Assembly: GCA_019359325.1 (NCBI GenBank)
Contig: JAHHHN010000003.1
Location: forward strand, 62,001 to 126,000
Length of the DNA stretch: 64,000 nucleotides
From: Mojavia pulchra JT2-VF2
GTDB taxonomy: Bacteria; Cyanobacteriota; Cyanobacteriia; Cyanobacteriales; Nostocaceae
Direction of reading: 5' to 3'
Of the stretch, positions 17,716 to 27,982 are shown piece by piece. The first letter of the stretch is position 1. Every line of letters starts with the position of its first letter. The translations under genes were made by a program, and so were the position numbers. The notes under the pieces are model-generated. The model worked only from the letters and a program-made list of their open reading frames with translations, searched no databases and had not been told where the DNA came from.

Positions 17716-18468
17716 TCAAAATCGCACTTTGTACAACTCGAATAATTCTCCTGATTTGCGTGTAACGACTTTAGCACCAGCAGCTTTGAGCATTTTTTCC
17801 CACTCAGCCACAGGTTCTAAAAACACCTCAGCACCCAAATAAGTTTCTAGAACTGCCCAATCTTCTGCTAAAGGTTGTTCAGGATTGAGGATATCAAATA
17901 CAAACTGTCCGCTTGGTTTCAACACCCGTTTCACTTCTAGCAACACAGCATTCCAATATTCAAGCGGAAAATAGTAGCTAAATCCTGTAGCGATCGCCAA
18001 GTCGAACTGATCTGATGAATAATTTAAATGATCAGCCGGCCCCAACTCTACACCTTTAAACAGCTTTGAGTTCAACTGCGAACCACGGGCATTAAGAGTA
18101 TCACGTGCTATGTTACTGACTTCTTGTCCATAAAAAAATGCTTGCCAATCTCGCCAGGGATAAATCAAAAAGCTGACACCGCAGCCAATATCCAAACAGT
18201 GCTGATTCTTTTGCGGTTGAGCAATTTCCCAGAAATGAGAAGCAATTCTCCCTGACAATGTGCCAGTAATCCATTCCCGGAATATTGGCATTTCCTGCAC
18301 TTCTGTTGGCAGATCAAAGGGTTGATTTTGATACTCTCGGTTAAACCGATATGCTACTTGCGCTACCCTCTCCTGCCATTTGTCTGAGTAATGGTTACGG
18401 CTTGTATAAGGGGTTTCGGACGGCTTTTTAGACATTAGGTCTATACTGCTCTTGATTAATTCAGTCAA
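17716..18468 (-). CDS. Class I SAM-dependent methyltransferase
   Basis: Rossmann-fold methyltransferase of about 250 aa. Motif I is CLDIGCGVSFLIYPW (near residue 95), an acidic residue follows strand 2 (FYGQEVSN), and motif post-I/IV is FDLAIATGFSYYFP. The helix-rich N-terminus resembles small-molecule methyltransferases of the Methyltransf_11 group; VLLEVKRVLKPSGQFVFDIL is the usual motif VI. An in-frame ATG twelve codons in (18435) may be the true start. The substrate cannot be inferred. Confidence 0.85.
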   Translation of the reverse strand: MTELIKSSIDLMSKKPSETPYTSRNHYSDKWQERVAQVAYRFNREYQNQPFDLPTEVQEMPIFREWITGTLSGRIASHFWEIAQPQKNQHCLDIGCGVSFLIYPWRDWQAFFYGQEVSNIARDTLNARGSQLNSKLFKGVELGPADHLNYSSDQFDLAIATGFSYYFPLEYWNAVLLEVKRVLKPSGQFVFDILNPEQPLAEDWAVLETYLGAEVFLEPVAEWEKMLKAAGAKVVTRKSGELFELYKVRF

Positions 18469-18589
18469 GTTATAGTGTAGACAAAATGTCAGAAACTGGA
18501 GTCAATGTAGCGTTCTTGTAACTGAGTGCCATCAACTAGGCAAACGGACATACCGCCCCACTTTGCGATGGATATTTCACAGCCAGTGC

Positions 18590-18665
18590 GTTGGTGTTAG
18601 CGTCAGCGTTAGCGACGAAGGAGCGTCACCCAAAGGGCTTCCCGTTCGCGTAGCGTCTCCCATAG
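18590..18665. repeat. Dispersed cyanobacterial repeat sequence
   Basis: GC-rich stretch with GCGTTAGCGACGAAGGAGC and TTCGCGTAGCGTCTCCCATA, related in wording to stretches near 36230-36285 (TCGCGTAGCGTATCCGTAGG) and 54550-54620. These short GC-rich palindromic stretches recur in filamentous cyanobacterial spacers. Confidence 0.55.
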
Positions 18666-18709
18666 GACAAGGGTAGCAACTGGCTGTATGTTTTCAAGGT
18701 ATTCATTTA

Positions 18710-18985
18710 TCAATAATTCTTCTGTTGCTCATCCACAAAACACCACAGCCATTCTTCTCCTAATTCTGCTGAACTAATTACGGGATGTCCAGTCTCTTCA
18801 TAATGACGGCGTGCATGTTGATTTTTGGAAGAGTCGCAGCACAGCATCTGACCGCAGGTCTGGCAAATACGCAGATGCACCCAGCGTTCATTAATCCGAA
18901 TACACTCCTGACAACGAAACACGGGATAGTTTGCTTTCGCAATCATGTTTTCCAGAGTCAGCTGATTGAGATGTTGACACGGCAT
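18710..18985 (-). CDS. UBP-type zinc-finger protein
   Basis: A 91-aa protein made almost only of a ZnF-UBP domain, the fold that binds the C-terminus of ubiquitin in eukaryotic deubiquitinases. Zinc ligands visible: C3/H5 (CQH), C25-x2-C28 (CQEC), C41-x2-C44 (CQTC), CC at 49-50, and histidines in NQHARRHYEETGHPV. Bacteria that lack ubiquitin use such domains for unknown purposes. It sits beside, and on the same strand as, the cNMP-domain kinase gene (19298-20701), but about 310 bp downstream with a MITE-like element between, so co-transcription is uncertain. A role in the redox-signalling cassette is inference. Confidence 0.88.
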   Translation of the reverse strand: MPCQHLNQLTLENMIAKANYPVFRCQECIRINERWVHLRICQTCGQMLCCDSSKNQHARRHYEETGHPVISSAELGEEWLWCFVDEQQKNY

Positions 18986-19069
18986 AGAATTTTGCTGTGA
19001 GTAGATAAGTTAGAAGAGCTTCTTGAATACTTCCATTTCTAGGGTAATTGATTGAGCGCATCCGTTGTC

Positions 19070-19187
19070 TAAACCTCGTCTAACTTGAGAACTGTAGTTT
19101 TTTACCAAAGTTTTGCGATTGCTTCCTTCGTCGCAATGACACAACATAATAATTCAAAACTCCAGGTTTCAACATGGACGAGGTTTA
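19070..19187. mobile_element. MITE-like element 2 (118 bp)
   Basis: Perfect 11-bp terminal inverted repeats TAAACCTCGTC (19070-19080) and GACGAGGTTTA (19177-19187). The interior holds GCGATTGCTTCCTTCGTCGC followed by AATGAC, the same core seen in reverse in elements at 17512 and 36364. The open frame across it on the + strand is not a gene. Confidence 0.65.
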
Positions 19188-19297
19188 ACTCGAAAAATTT
19201 GGTTTCCGTACATTTGGACAACTTCCCAAATTACGCCCAATCTGTTCTTACTTCATTGTTGAGTTTAATATGTAAAGTAATGCAGGCTCGTAGTAGA

Positions 19298-20701
19298 CTA
19301 AAGCCCATGCTGAATGATCGGTAAACAAACAGTAAACTGAGTTTTTCCTGGTTTGGATGCAAGCGTTATCGTTCCTTGATGGCGAATTTCGACAATTCGT
19401 CGCACCACTTCTAAGCCCAAGCCTGACCCTTTGCCAACGGGCTTTGTTGTAAAAAATGGTTCAAAAATTCGTGATTGGATTTCTGGTGGAATACCTGATC
19501 CCGAATCTATGATTTGCACTTCAATGCGATCGCTACGGTAGATGGTAAGAATTTCAAGCACGCCTTTATCTTCCATTGCATCAATAGCGTTATCAATCAA
19601 ATTTGTCCATACTTGATTCAATTCACTTCCATACGCCCATAGTTTGGGAATTGCTGGATCGTATGATCTGCGAATTTCCACGCCATGCTTCAGTTTGTAT
19701 GAGAATAATCGCAGGGTATCTTCCAGCCCTTCATGCACATCAACTACTTGTCGCGCACCCTGATCTAAATGGGAATAAGACTTCATCGACTGCACCAGTT
19801 CAGCAATACGTTCTGCACCGCGCAAGCCACTGGTAATCATCGACATCACTTCAAACGAGAGTGCCAACCAACGTAGCCCCATGTCGCGCATTTCTGTTGA
19901 GTCATCCCGCCATTGCGTTGTCAATTCTTCAAGGGTTGCAATTTTGATGCCGCCTTCAGCTAAAGGTTCAGCCAGTTTCCAGGCATCCTCCACGCCGTAA
20001 TCTTCCAACCAATCGAGCATTTGCTCTTCGCGATCGCTCAAACTCATCGGATCAACTCGCTTGTGGAGAATTGCTTCATAGCCCTCATCACGTGCTTTAA
20101 GCCATTCTTGGGTGTGTACTTCATCAATTTGGTGTCGTCCAGCAACCAAATTCATGCGTTGTAGTTCCAGTAATGCTGGGGTGACATCTCGTAAGGCACG
20201 AACTAAAGCGGCTGCGGGATTATTTAATTCGTGCGCCAATCCTGCTGCTAAGGTGCCCAAGGCTGCCATTTTCTCCCGGTTGCGGATAAAGGACTCTAAC
20301 CCGCGCGATCGCTTTGCCACAATTTGAAAAATCATCTGCTCAAAAGTGCGGCACTCATGCAGCAATGTCAGGAAATCCTCACTTGATAGCTCATAAAAAT
20401 GACAGTCTGTAATCGCCCGCGCAGTCACAGGGGCAGCTTCACCAGTCAAGACTGGGATTTCACCAAAAAAGCTAGGAGCTTCATGCTGTCCAATCGGCAT
20501 TTCCAGTCCATCACTGCGCCGGGTTAATCCCATACGACCACACAACAGAATGAAAAAGCCACGTGGCGGATCGCCCTCGTGTATCAGTACTTCATCAGTT
20601 TTCAGGTCAATCGTTTGGGCGCGATCGCAGATCCAGTCGAGGCGGTTTCGTGGCAAGGCTTGAAATAATTCCAAAGTCAGCAGTTCTTCAAGACAAAGCA
20701 T
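19298..20701 (-). CDS. Sensor histidine kinase with N-terminal cyclic-nucleotide-binding-like domain
   Basis: Cytoplasmic kinase, 467 aa. Residues 1-120 form a CRP-like cNMP beta-roll (EVLIHEGDPPRGFFILLCG, FFGEIPVLTGEAAPVTARA); the phosphate-binding cassette reads TGEAAPVTA, lacking the usual Arg, so cAMP or cGMP binding is doubtful. The HisKA domain has His157 in AAGLAHELNNPAAAL, and the HATPase has the N-box WTNLIDNAIDAM, DSGSGIPPEIQ and GKGSGLGLEVVRRIVE. It is divergent, 151 bp start to start, from the response regulator-oxidoreductase gene at 20853, which is very probably its phosphotransfer partner (inference from gene order). Confidence 0.92.
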   Translation of the reverse strand: MLCLEELLTLELFQALPRNRLDWICDRAQTIDLKTDEVLIHEGDPPRGFFILLCGRMGLTRRSDGLEMPIGQHEAPSFFGEIPVLTGEAAPVTARAITDCHFYELSSEDFLTLLHECRTFEQMIFQIVAKRSRGLESFIRNREKMAALGTLAAGLAHELNNPAAALVRALRDVTPALLELQRMNLVAGRHQIDEVHTQEWLKARDEGYEAILHKRVDPMSLSDREEQMLDWLEDYGVEDAWKLAEPLAEGGIKIATLEELTTQWRDDSTEMRDMGLRWLALSFEVMSMITSGLRGAERIAELVQSMKSYSHLDQGARQVVDVHEGLEDTLRLFSYKLKHGVEIRRSYDPAIPKLWAYGSELNQVWTNLIDNAIDAMEDKGVLEILTIYRSDRIEVQIIDSGSGIPPEIQSRIFEPFFTTKPVGKGSGLGLEVVRRIVEIRHQGTITLASKPGKTQFTVCLPIIQHGL

Positions 20702-20852
20702 AATTTCCTCATCTGCTCAGACAGCATAGTAACCCTTTTCCTTATCAAAGCCGACTACTTCACATCTGAAACTCACTCTTTAGGTAGAATCGCTTTTTTG
20801 CCATCTAGCTCTAGCCTGAGAGCGGAGCTTGGTAAAATTGGAGAGCAGGCGC

Positions 20853-22517
20853 GTGGCAAAACCAGTCATTCTCACTGTTGATGATGATCCCGATGTGCTG
20901 CAAGCGGTAGCGCGAGACCTGCGAAAAGAATATGGCGATCGCTTTCGGATTATGCGGGCAGACTCTGGAGCAACTGCATTAGGTGCTTTAAACCAACTGA
21001 AGATTCGCAATGAAACCGTTGCCACATTTCTCGTCGATCAACGGATGCCGCAGATGAGCGGAGTGGAATTTTTGGAGCAGGCGATCGCGCTGTTTCCCGA
21101 CGCTAAACGGGTGTTGCTCACAGCTTACGCAGATACTGATGCTGCTATTCGTGCCATTAATAACGCTAAACTCGACTATTACCTGCTAAAACCCTGGGAC
21201 CCGCCAGAGGAACGGTTGTATCCGGTGCTGGATGATTTGATAGATGATTGGCTAGCAGATTATCGTCCACCGTTTGAAGGCATTCGGGTGGTGGGAAACC
21301 GCTGGTCGCCGCAGTCGCACCAAGTAAAAGATTTTCTGGCACGCAATCAAATTCCCTATCAATGGATGGATGTGGAATTAGAAAAAGAAGCAACTCAACT
21401 GCTGACTTATAGCGAACCCGATGGAGCGCAACGCTTACCCCTGGTGCTGTTCCCAGACGGTTCCCGGCTCGTGCAACCGACGAATCTGCAAATTGCTGAA
21501 CAGATTGGATTGCGAACTCAGGCAGAACGTCCATTTTATGATTTGGCGATTGTAGGAGGTGGCCCGGCTGGGCTGGCTGCTGCTGTTTATGGGGCATCCG
21601 AAGGACTCAGCACCGTGATGATTGAGCGAGAAGCACCGGGTGGACAGGCAGGGTCAAGTTCTCGCATTGAAAACTATTTGGGCTTTCCGGTGGGGTTAAG
21701 TGGCGCAGATTTGGCGCGTCGGGCAGTGACGCAGGCAAAACGGTTTGGTGTCGAGATTTTGACGCCGCAAACGGTAACAGGAGTTCGGATTCAAGACCCC
21801 TATCGGGTGATTTCATTGGCAGATGGCAGCGAGATCAGTTGTCACGCGCTGTTGATTGCAACGGGAGTATCATACCGCAAGCTCGATATTCCAGGTGAGG
21901 AGCGGCTGTGTGGCGCGGGTGTGTATTACGGTGCGGCAATGACTGAAGCGATCGCCTGTCAAGGTGAAGAAGTATTTGTCATTGGCGGCGCGAACTCTGC
22001 TGGACAGGCTGCGATGCATTTTTCTAAGTATGCCCGCTCGGTGACAATGCTAGTACGCGCTGATTCGCTTGCCAAGAGCATGTCGCAATACCTGATTGGC
22101 CAAATCGAAGCTACACAGAACATTACTGTCCGCACTCAAACCAAAGTTGTGGAAGTAAAGGGGGAGCAAAATTTAGAGGCGATCGTACTGAAGGATGACC
22201 GGACAGGGGCGATTGAAACTGTACCTGCAAAGTCACTGTTTATTTTCATTGGTGCTCGTCCCCAAACTGACTGGCTCGATGGAATTGTCGAACGCGATGA
22301 GAACGGCTTTATTTTGGCGGGTGCTGATTTAATGCTAGACAAACGCCGTCCGAAAGGGTGGACTTTGGAGCGAGACCCCCATCTACTAGAAACCAGCGTA
22401 CCTGGTATTTTTGTAGCCGGTGATGTGCGCTATGCATCAGTCAAGCGGGTGGCTTCTGGTGTCGGAGAAGGCAGCGTGTGCGTGCAGTTTATACACCGCT
22501 ACCTGAGTAAGGTATGA
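20853..22517 (+). CDS. Response regulator fused to Grx-like and TrxR-like flavoprotein domains, redox cysteines absent
   Basis: Start: GTG at 20853, with GGAG at 20841-20844 eight bases upstream; the frame is open to a TTG at 20829. Residues below count from that TTG. Receiver domain 12-140: acidic pocket VDDD, phospho-acceptor Asp70 (LVDQRMPQMSG), Lys121. Middle domain about 153-228 has a glutaredoxin/thioredoxin-like layout, but its active-site position reads SPQS (160-163) instead of CPxC. Flavoprotein domain 236-560: FAD loop GGGPAG (243-248), NADPH loop VIGGANSAGQAA, and FAD site IFVAGDVR. At the place of the TrxR CxxC, the sequence is GVYYGAAMTE (364-373), so both cysteines are gone. 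Usually annotated as fused thioredoxin reductase; that activity is unlikely here. Confidence 0.9.
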   Translation: MAKPVILTVDDDPDVLQAVARDLRKEYGDRFRIMRADSGATALGALNQLKIRNETVATFLVDQRMPQMSGVEFLEQAIALFPDAKRVLLTAYADTDAAIRAINNAKLDYYLLKPWDPPEERLYPVLDDLIDDWLADYRPPFEGIRVVGNRWSPQSHQVKDFLARNQIPYQWMDVELEKEATQLLTYSEPDGAQRLPLVLFPDGSRLVQPTNLQIAEQIGLRTQAERPFYDLAIVGGGPAGLAAAVYGASEGLSTVMIEREAPGGQAGSSSRIENYLGFPVGLSGADLARRAVTQAKRFGVEILTPQTVTGVRIQDPYRVISLADGSEISCHALLIATGVSYRKLDIPGEERLCGAGVYYGAAMTEAIACQGEEVFVIGGANSAGQAAMHFSKYARSVTMLVRADSLAKSMSQYLIGQIEATQNITVRTQTKVVEVKGEQNLEAIVLKDDRTGAIETVPAKSLFIFIGARPQTDWLDGIVERDENGFILAGADLMLDKRRPKGWTLERDPHLLETSVPGIFVAGDVRYASVKRVASGVGEGSVCVQFIHRYLSKV

Positions 22518-22567
22518 CTTTCCCGCAGGTGCGCCTTCCTTGGAGACTCACGTTAAAAAAAGATATA

Positions 22568-22598
22568 AAAAACCCGATTATTTAAAAATCGGGTTTTT
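22568..22598. terminator. Bidirectional intrinsic terminator
   Basis: Perfect 12-bp stem AAAAACCCGATT / AATCGGGTTTTT with a 7-nt loop, A-tract on one side and T-tract on the other. It lies between the convergent oxidoreductase (ends 22517) and transaldolase (ends 22646) genes and can serve both. Confidence 0.88.
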
Positions 22599-22645
22599 GA
22601 GTACAATATGTTGAAACTGAAGTGCTAACTACATGGAGAAAAGCT

Positions 22646-23653
22646 CTAGGCTACGGGAGTTGCAGCTTTACTTTCTAGGGTAGCCAGTCTGTTTGCTAGC
22701 AGTTTTTCTAGGTCTTCCAACGCTTTGGTGAAACCTTTAATACCTTCTGCTAGTTTGTCAGATGCCATGCGATCAGCAGTGTGCATTTTGTCAAAGGTAG
22801 CTTTGTCGATGGATATTTTTTCAATTTCCATGCTTGCTGCCTTAGAAGGGTCGAGTTTGCGTGGTAGTTCGCCAACAGTTGCTTGCAATTCAGCCAGCAG
22901 CGACGGAGAAATGGTTAGCAAGTCACTACCTGCCAATTCAGTAATTTCGCCAAGGTTTCGGAAGCTAGCTCCCATAACTTCGGTTTTGTAGCCGAATTTT
23001 TTGTAGTAGTTGTAAATTGTGGTAACAGAAACTACACCTGGATCTTCCGCAGCCGGGTAGCTATCGCGTCCAGTTTCTTTTTTGTACCAGTCGAGAATTC
23101 GACCGACGAAGGGAGAAATTAGGGTAATGCCAGCTTCTGCACAAGCGATCGCTTGGTGGAGTCCAAATAACAATGTCAGGTTGCAATGAATACCTTCTTT
23201 CTCAAGAATTTCCGCAGCACGAATACCTTCCCAGGTGGAGGCAATTTTAATTAGCACGCGATCGCGGGAAATTCCAGCGGCTTTGTATTGAGCAATTAAT
23301 TCTCTAGCCTTAGTAACAGTAGCATCGGTATCGTAGGACAAACGTGCATCTACTTCTGTAGACACGCGACCAGGGATGATTTGTAAAATCTTCAAGCCAA
23401 AAGCTACCGCCAGACGGTCAAAGGCAAGAGAAACTACCTGTGCTTGGCTTGCGCCTGCTCCTGCATCTTTCTTAGCTTGGAGTAAAGTTTGATCAACAAT
23501 TTCCTGATATTCAGGCATCTGCGCTGCCGCAGTAATCAACGAGGGGTTAGTTGTAGCGTCTTGGGGTTTGAACTTTTCAATCGCTTGGATATCCCCAGTA
23601 TCCGCGACCACAACCGTCATTGTTCTCAATTGTTCTAGTAAATTTTTAGGCAT
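22646..23653 (-). CDS. tal: Transaldolase
   Basis: Transfers a dihydroxyacetone unit between sugar phosphates in the pentose phosphate pathway. It is 335 aa, the TalB-type length. Signatures: [18 protein letters not shown] at the N-terminus, [12 protein letters not shown], the Schiff-base lysine in [12 protein letters not shown], and [19 protein letters not shown]. It belongs with the nearby carbon-metabolism genes pyk, gap and xfp, although separate terminators and spacers suggest separate transcription. In heterocystous cyanobacteria tal is often near opcA/zwf; those are not in this window. Confidence 0.95.
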   Translation of the reverse strand: MPKNLLEQLRTMTVVVADTGDIQAIEKFKPQDATTNPSLITAAAQMPEYQEIVDQTLLQAKKDAGAGASQAQVVSLAFDRLAVAFGLKILQIIPGRVSTEVDARLSYDTDATVTKARELIAQYKAAGISRDRVLIKIASTWEGIRAAEILEKEGIHCNLTLLFGLHQAIACAEAGITLISPFVGRILDWYKKETGRDSYPAAEDPGVVSVTTIYNYYKKFGYKTEVMGASFRNLGEITELAGSDLLTISPSLLAELQATVGELPRKLDPSKAASMEIEKISIDKATFDKMHTADRMASDKLAEGIKGFTKALEDLEKLLANRLATLESKAATPVA

Positions 23654-23804
23654 AAAACTCCGTAATGGTTGTTTTTTTAGGATTTACTTATTCCCCTGTT
23701 GTATACACTCTCTCCTGCTCCTTCAATCCTGATTTTGGCAACTTTTCTTAATTCTTGCCTAAGGTATGCTTACCGTCTTGAGCCTCAGCCCTATTCTAGG
23801 GGGG

Positions 23805-25235
23805 TTATGCCAAAATCGGCTGTCCAATAGAATGCACTTTAATTAAACTAGTTGTTCCCGATTTACCAATTGGAACGCCAGAGGTAATCACCACCTTATC
23901 GCCATTATTCACTAGGCCCATGTCTACAACTGTGTTCACCACATTCACAAACATCTCTTCTGCATTGTGTACTGGTGGAATGAGCAAAGGTTCTACACCC
24001 CAAGAAAGTGCTAGCTGGCGATAAGCGGTTTCATCAGGAGTCAGGGCAATAATCGGTGTCGATGGGCGGTATTTAGACACTAGTTGCGCCGTACTTCCAG
24101 AGGAAGTATTACACAAAATTGCCCGTGCGCCTGTTTCATAGGCAATCCGACACACTGCTTCAGCTACAGATTCGGTGACACTCACACTACCAGCCTCATG
24201 ACACCAAGAATGGCTGCTACCTTCTTGCAAGGACTGTTCTGTTCGCACAGCGATGTTGTGCATGATCTGGACGGCAGCAATGGGATATTGTCCCACAGCA
24301 GTTTCTCCAGAAAGCATGACAGCATCCGTACCATCCCAGATGGAGTTAGCAACATCTGTTGCTTCGGCGCGGGTGGGATCGGGGGCGCTAATCATTGACT
24401 CAAGCATTTGAGTGGCAGTAATCACCGGTTTGCCTGCCCGATTGCAACGGCGAATAATATCTTTTTGAATTAGAGGGACTTCGTGAATTGGCATTTCTAC
24501 CCCTAAATCGCCACGGGCAATCATAATTGCATCGGCAGCCTCAAGGATGCTATCAAATTGCTTGATTGCCTCCGGTCGTTCGATTTTGGCGATTACCCGA
24601 ATTTTGGCACCCGCAGCTTCAATCATCCGTTGAGCGGGTTCTAGGTCTTGGGGTGATTGCACAAAGGAAACTGCCACCCAATCGACACCCAACTGAATGC
24701 CAAACCGCAAATCTAGCAAATCTTTTTCAGTGATCGAACTAACAGGTAAACGAGTTTCTGGCAGGTTAACTCCCTTGTGGGTGGAAATTAACCCGCCAAT
24801 TTTAACTAAAGCCCGAATGCGATCGGCATCACGGCTGGTAACAACTAACTTTACACGACCATCATTAATTGAAATCGGTTCACCCGGTCGCACCATTGCA
24901 AACAAAGTCGGCAAAGGCAAAGGTAGTTCGTCAACACTCTCACCTTTATCTTGCAAAACAAAAGTGACTTCGCTACCAGCTTCAACCATTAGCCCTTCTG
25001 GTGGTAAAGTTCCCAAGCGAATCTTTGGGCCACACAGATCTTGCATAATAGCGATCGGTTTTTGTTGTTTAGAGCTAATCTGCCTAAGATGCTGCGCTGT
25101 TTGAGCGTGGAACTCATAGGCTCCATGAGAAAAGTTTAGCCTTGCCACATTCATCCCAGCTTCTACCAACTCTTGTAGCCGCTCAGGTGCAGAAGTAGCA
25201 GGGCCAACAGTACAAATAATTTTGGTTCGACGCAT
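23805..25235 (-). CDS. pyk: Pyruvate kinase
   Basis: Last step of glycolysis: PEP + ADP to pyruvate + ATP. Seen: TKIICTVGPATSAPERLQ, NFSHGAYEFHAQT, the active-site KIERPEAIKQFDSIL, IMIARGDLGVEMPIHEVP, and VITATQMLESMI with the PK signature. The C-terminal allosteric domain is present (ILCNTSSGSTAQLVSKYRP). I chose the ATG at 25235 (476 aa, starting MRRTKIICTVGP), the usual length; the frame continues upstream to an ATG at 25289 and would add 18 unusual residues. No extra C-terminal PEP-utiliser domain. Confidence 0.95.
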   Translation of the reverse strand: MRRTKIICTVGPATSAPERLQELVEAGMNVARLNFSHGAYEFHAQTAQHLRQISSKQQKPIAIMQDLCGPKIRLGTLPPEGLMVEAGSEVTFVLQDKGESVDELPLPLPTLFAMVRPGEPISINDGRVKLVVTSRDADRIRALVKIGGLISTHKGVNLPETRLPVSSITEKDLLDLRFGIQLGVDWVAVSFVQSPQDLEPAQRMIEAAGAKIRVIAKIERPEAIKQFDSILEAADAIMIARGDLGVEMPIHEVPLIQKDIIRRCNRAGKPVITATQMLESMISAPDPTRAEATDVANSIWDGTDAVMLSGETAVGQYPIAAVQIMHNIAVRTEQSLQEGSSHSWCHEAGSVSVTESVAEAVCRIAYETGARAILCNTSSGSTAQLVSKYRPSTPIIALTPDETAYRQLALSWGVEPLLIPPVHNAEEMFVNVVNTVVDMGLVNNGDKVVITSGVPIGKSGTTSLIKVHSIGQPILA

Positions 25236-25394
25236 AGGGATTAAGGGTTTAAGAATAGCTTGGGGTGTTTTCTCCATAACCTGCGACATGGACAGCTAAC
25301 GCGCCCAAGCTCACAAGTGCTTCATATCATTCACATTTCTCAAGGAAACCACTTATTATTTAGTTTTTTTGTCAGAGAATGCACCGTTCGGCTG

Positions 25395-25500
25395 AGGATT
25401 GGGGATTGGGGGCTGGGGACTGGGGGCTGGGGACTAGGGATTGGACAATTTACTTAATCCCCAATGCCCAATGCCCCATGCCCCATGCCCCATGCCCAAT
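25395..25500. repeat. Facing G-rich and C-rich heptamer repeats
   Basis: GGGGATT/GGGGGCT/GGGGACT units (25395-25444) are followed by CCCCAATGCCCAATGCCCCA-type units (25458-25500). The two arms are partly complementary. It occupies the gap between gap (ends 25507) and pyk and may serve as a terminator for gap. STRR type. Confidence 0.75.
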
Positions 25501-25506
25501 TTCTAA

Positions 25507-26991
<1,485 letters not shown>

Positions 26992-27483
26992 TTAGGCAGG
27001 AATAACTTGAGCAACTAGTGAGCGTTTATCCAGCGATTGGACTTTACCTACTTCGCCTAGAGCAGTTACAATACGCTCTAACAGTTCTCCAGCCTGTTCT
27101 CGATATTGATTTTCTCGACCTCGTAAACGAATAACAAACTTTACTGAATCGCCTTTACTTAACCACCCAACAGCTTGCTCGATGCGTAAGTTGTAATCAG
27201 CCACACCTACGTTCGGACGCAGCCGAACTTCCTTTACCGTAGGTTTAGCGCTATGCCCCTGACGCTTTTTCTTTTGATACTGAAGCTTGCCATAGTTGAC
27301 AATCTTGGCTACTGGAGCATCTTTGCCTTCAGAGACTACAACTAGGTCAAGCTCTACGCTCTGTGCTAACTGTAGAGCCTCATGTGTGTCTATCAGACCA
27401 CGATTATTGTTCTCATGGTCAATCAAGAAGACTTGAGGTGCTTTGATTTGTGAGTTAAGTTGTTGCTTTTGGATTACGATAAT
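26992..27483 (-). CDS. infC: Translation initiation factor IF-3, near-cognate start codon
   Basis: IF-3 binds the 30S subunit and enforces start-codon fidelity. The conserved N-domain is read as QLNSQIKAPQVFLIDHENNN, then EALQLAQSVELDLVVVSEGK and DAPVAKIVNYGKLQYQKKK; the C-domain has VKEVRLRPNVGVADYN and FVIRLRGRENQY. The N-domain extends past the only NTG start (TTG 27426) back to a stop at 27493-27495, and no ATG, GTG or TTG lies in that stretch. Start must be ATT (27483) or ATC (27480 or 27486), behind AGAGG at 27489-27493; ATT gives 163 aa and 5-nt spacing. E. coli infC also starts at AUU and is autoregulated by it. Confidence 0.93.
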   Translation of the reverse strand: MIVIQKQQLNSQIKAPQVFLIDHENNNRGLIDTHEALQLAQSVELDLVVVSEGKDAPVAKIVNYGKLQYQKKKRQGHSAKPTVKEVRLRPNVGVADYNLRIEQAVGWLSKGDSVKFVIRLRGRENQYREQAGELLERIVTALGEVGKVQSLDKRSLVAQVIPA

Positions 27484-27982
27484 GATTTCCTCTCAATTGT
27501 TCAATACTTCGCAAGTACAAGTAATTTTAATGTAACACAACACCAATTATTAATTATGATGTGCTAAAAAATACTCTTATACTTGGTTAGGCAGGTAAAC
27601 TTCTATATCATTGTGTAGAGTTTTCTTCAGCTAATATAAAACTATTCCTTGATACAGAGTAATTAAATAACTCAAAGCGTTATAGCGATTTTCACAATTT
27701 TAAGCACTAACCTTTCAAATGAAATGGCACGCTCGTTTAGTCTAGTATGTACATCTCTAGTTATGCCATTATCATGCTTAGCTATCAATTGCTTACATGA
27801 CTTTATATAACGCTTTTCTAATTTCTTCCCTAAAAGTTGTTTGCTATGTTACGATAAGAAGTAAGAGTAAATTCGGTTAACAACGTTTTGTTTTTAGTAT
27901 TGACAGACTTTTTGTTTTTGGTATCTACAAAGTTTTCTCCGAAATCTAAAACTCTGCACATTTACAATTTCGGAGACAATCT
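27484..27982. other. Divergent infC / RRM-gene regulatory region
   Basis: About 500 bp between divergent infC and the RRM-protein gene. It is AT-rich and carries the infC Shine-Dalgarno on the minus strand, and a promoter candidate and leader for the RRM gene on the plus strand. No gene was recognised. Confidence 0.5.
27900..27927 (+). promoter_or_regulatory. Candidate promoter of the RRM-protein gene
   Basis: TTGACA (27900-27905), a 16-nt spacer rich in T, and a poor -10 element TATCTA (27922-27927, 3 of 6). This would give a leader of about 50 nt before the ATG at 27983. Leaders of cyanobacterial rbp genes are known to matter for cold induction; nothing here proves that. Confidence 0.35.

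Noticed and set aside
19085-19324. 79-residue + strand frame
   Set aside because: It lies across a MITE-like element and ends antisense to the kinase gene; no domain.
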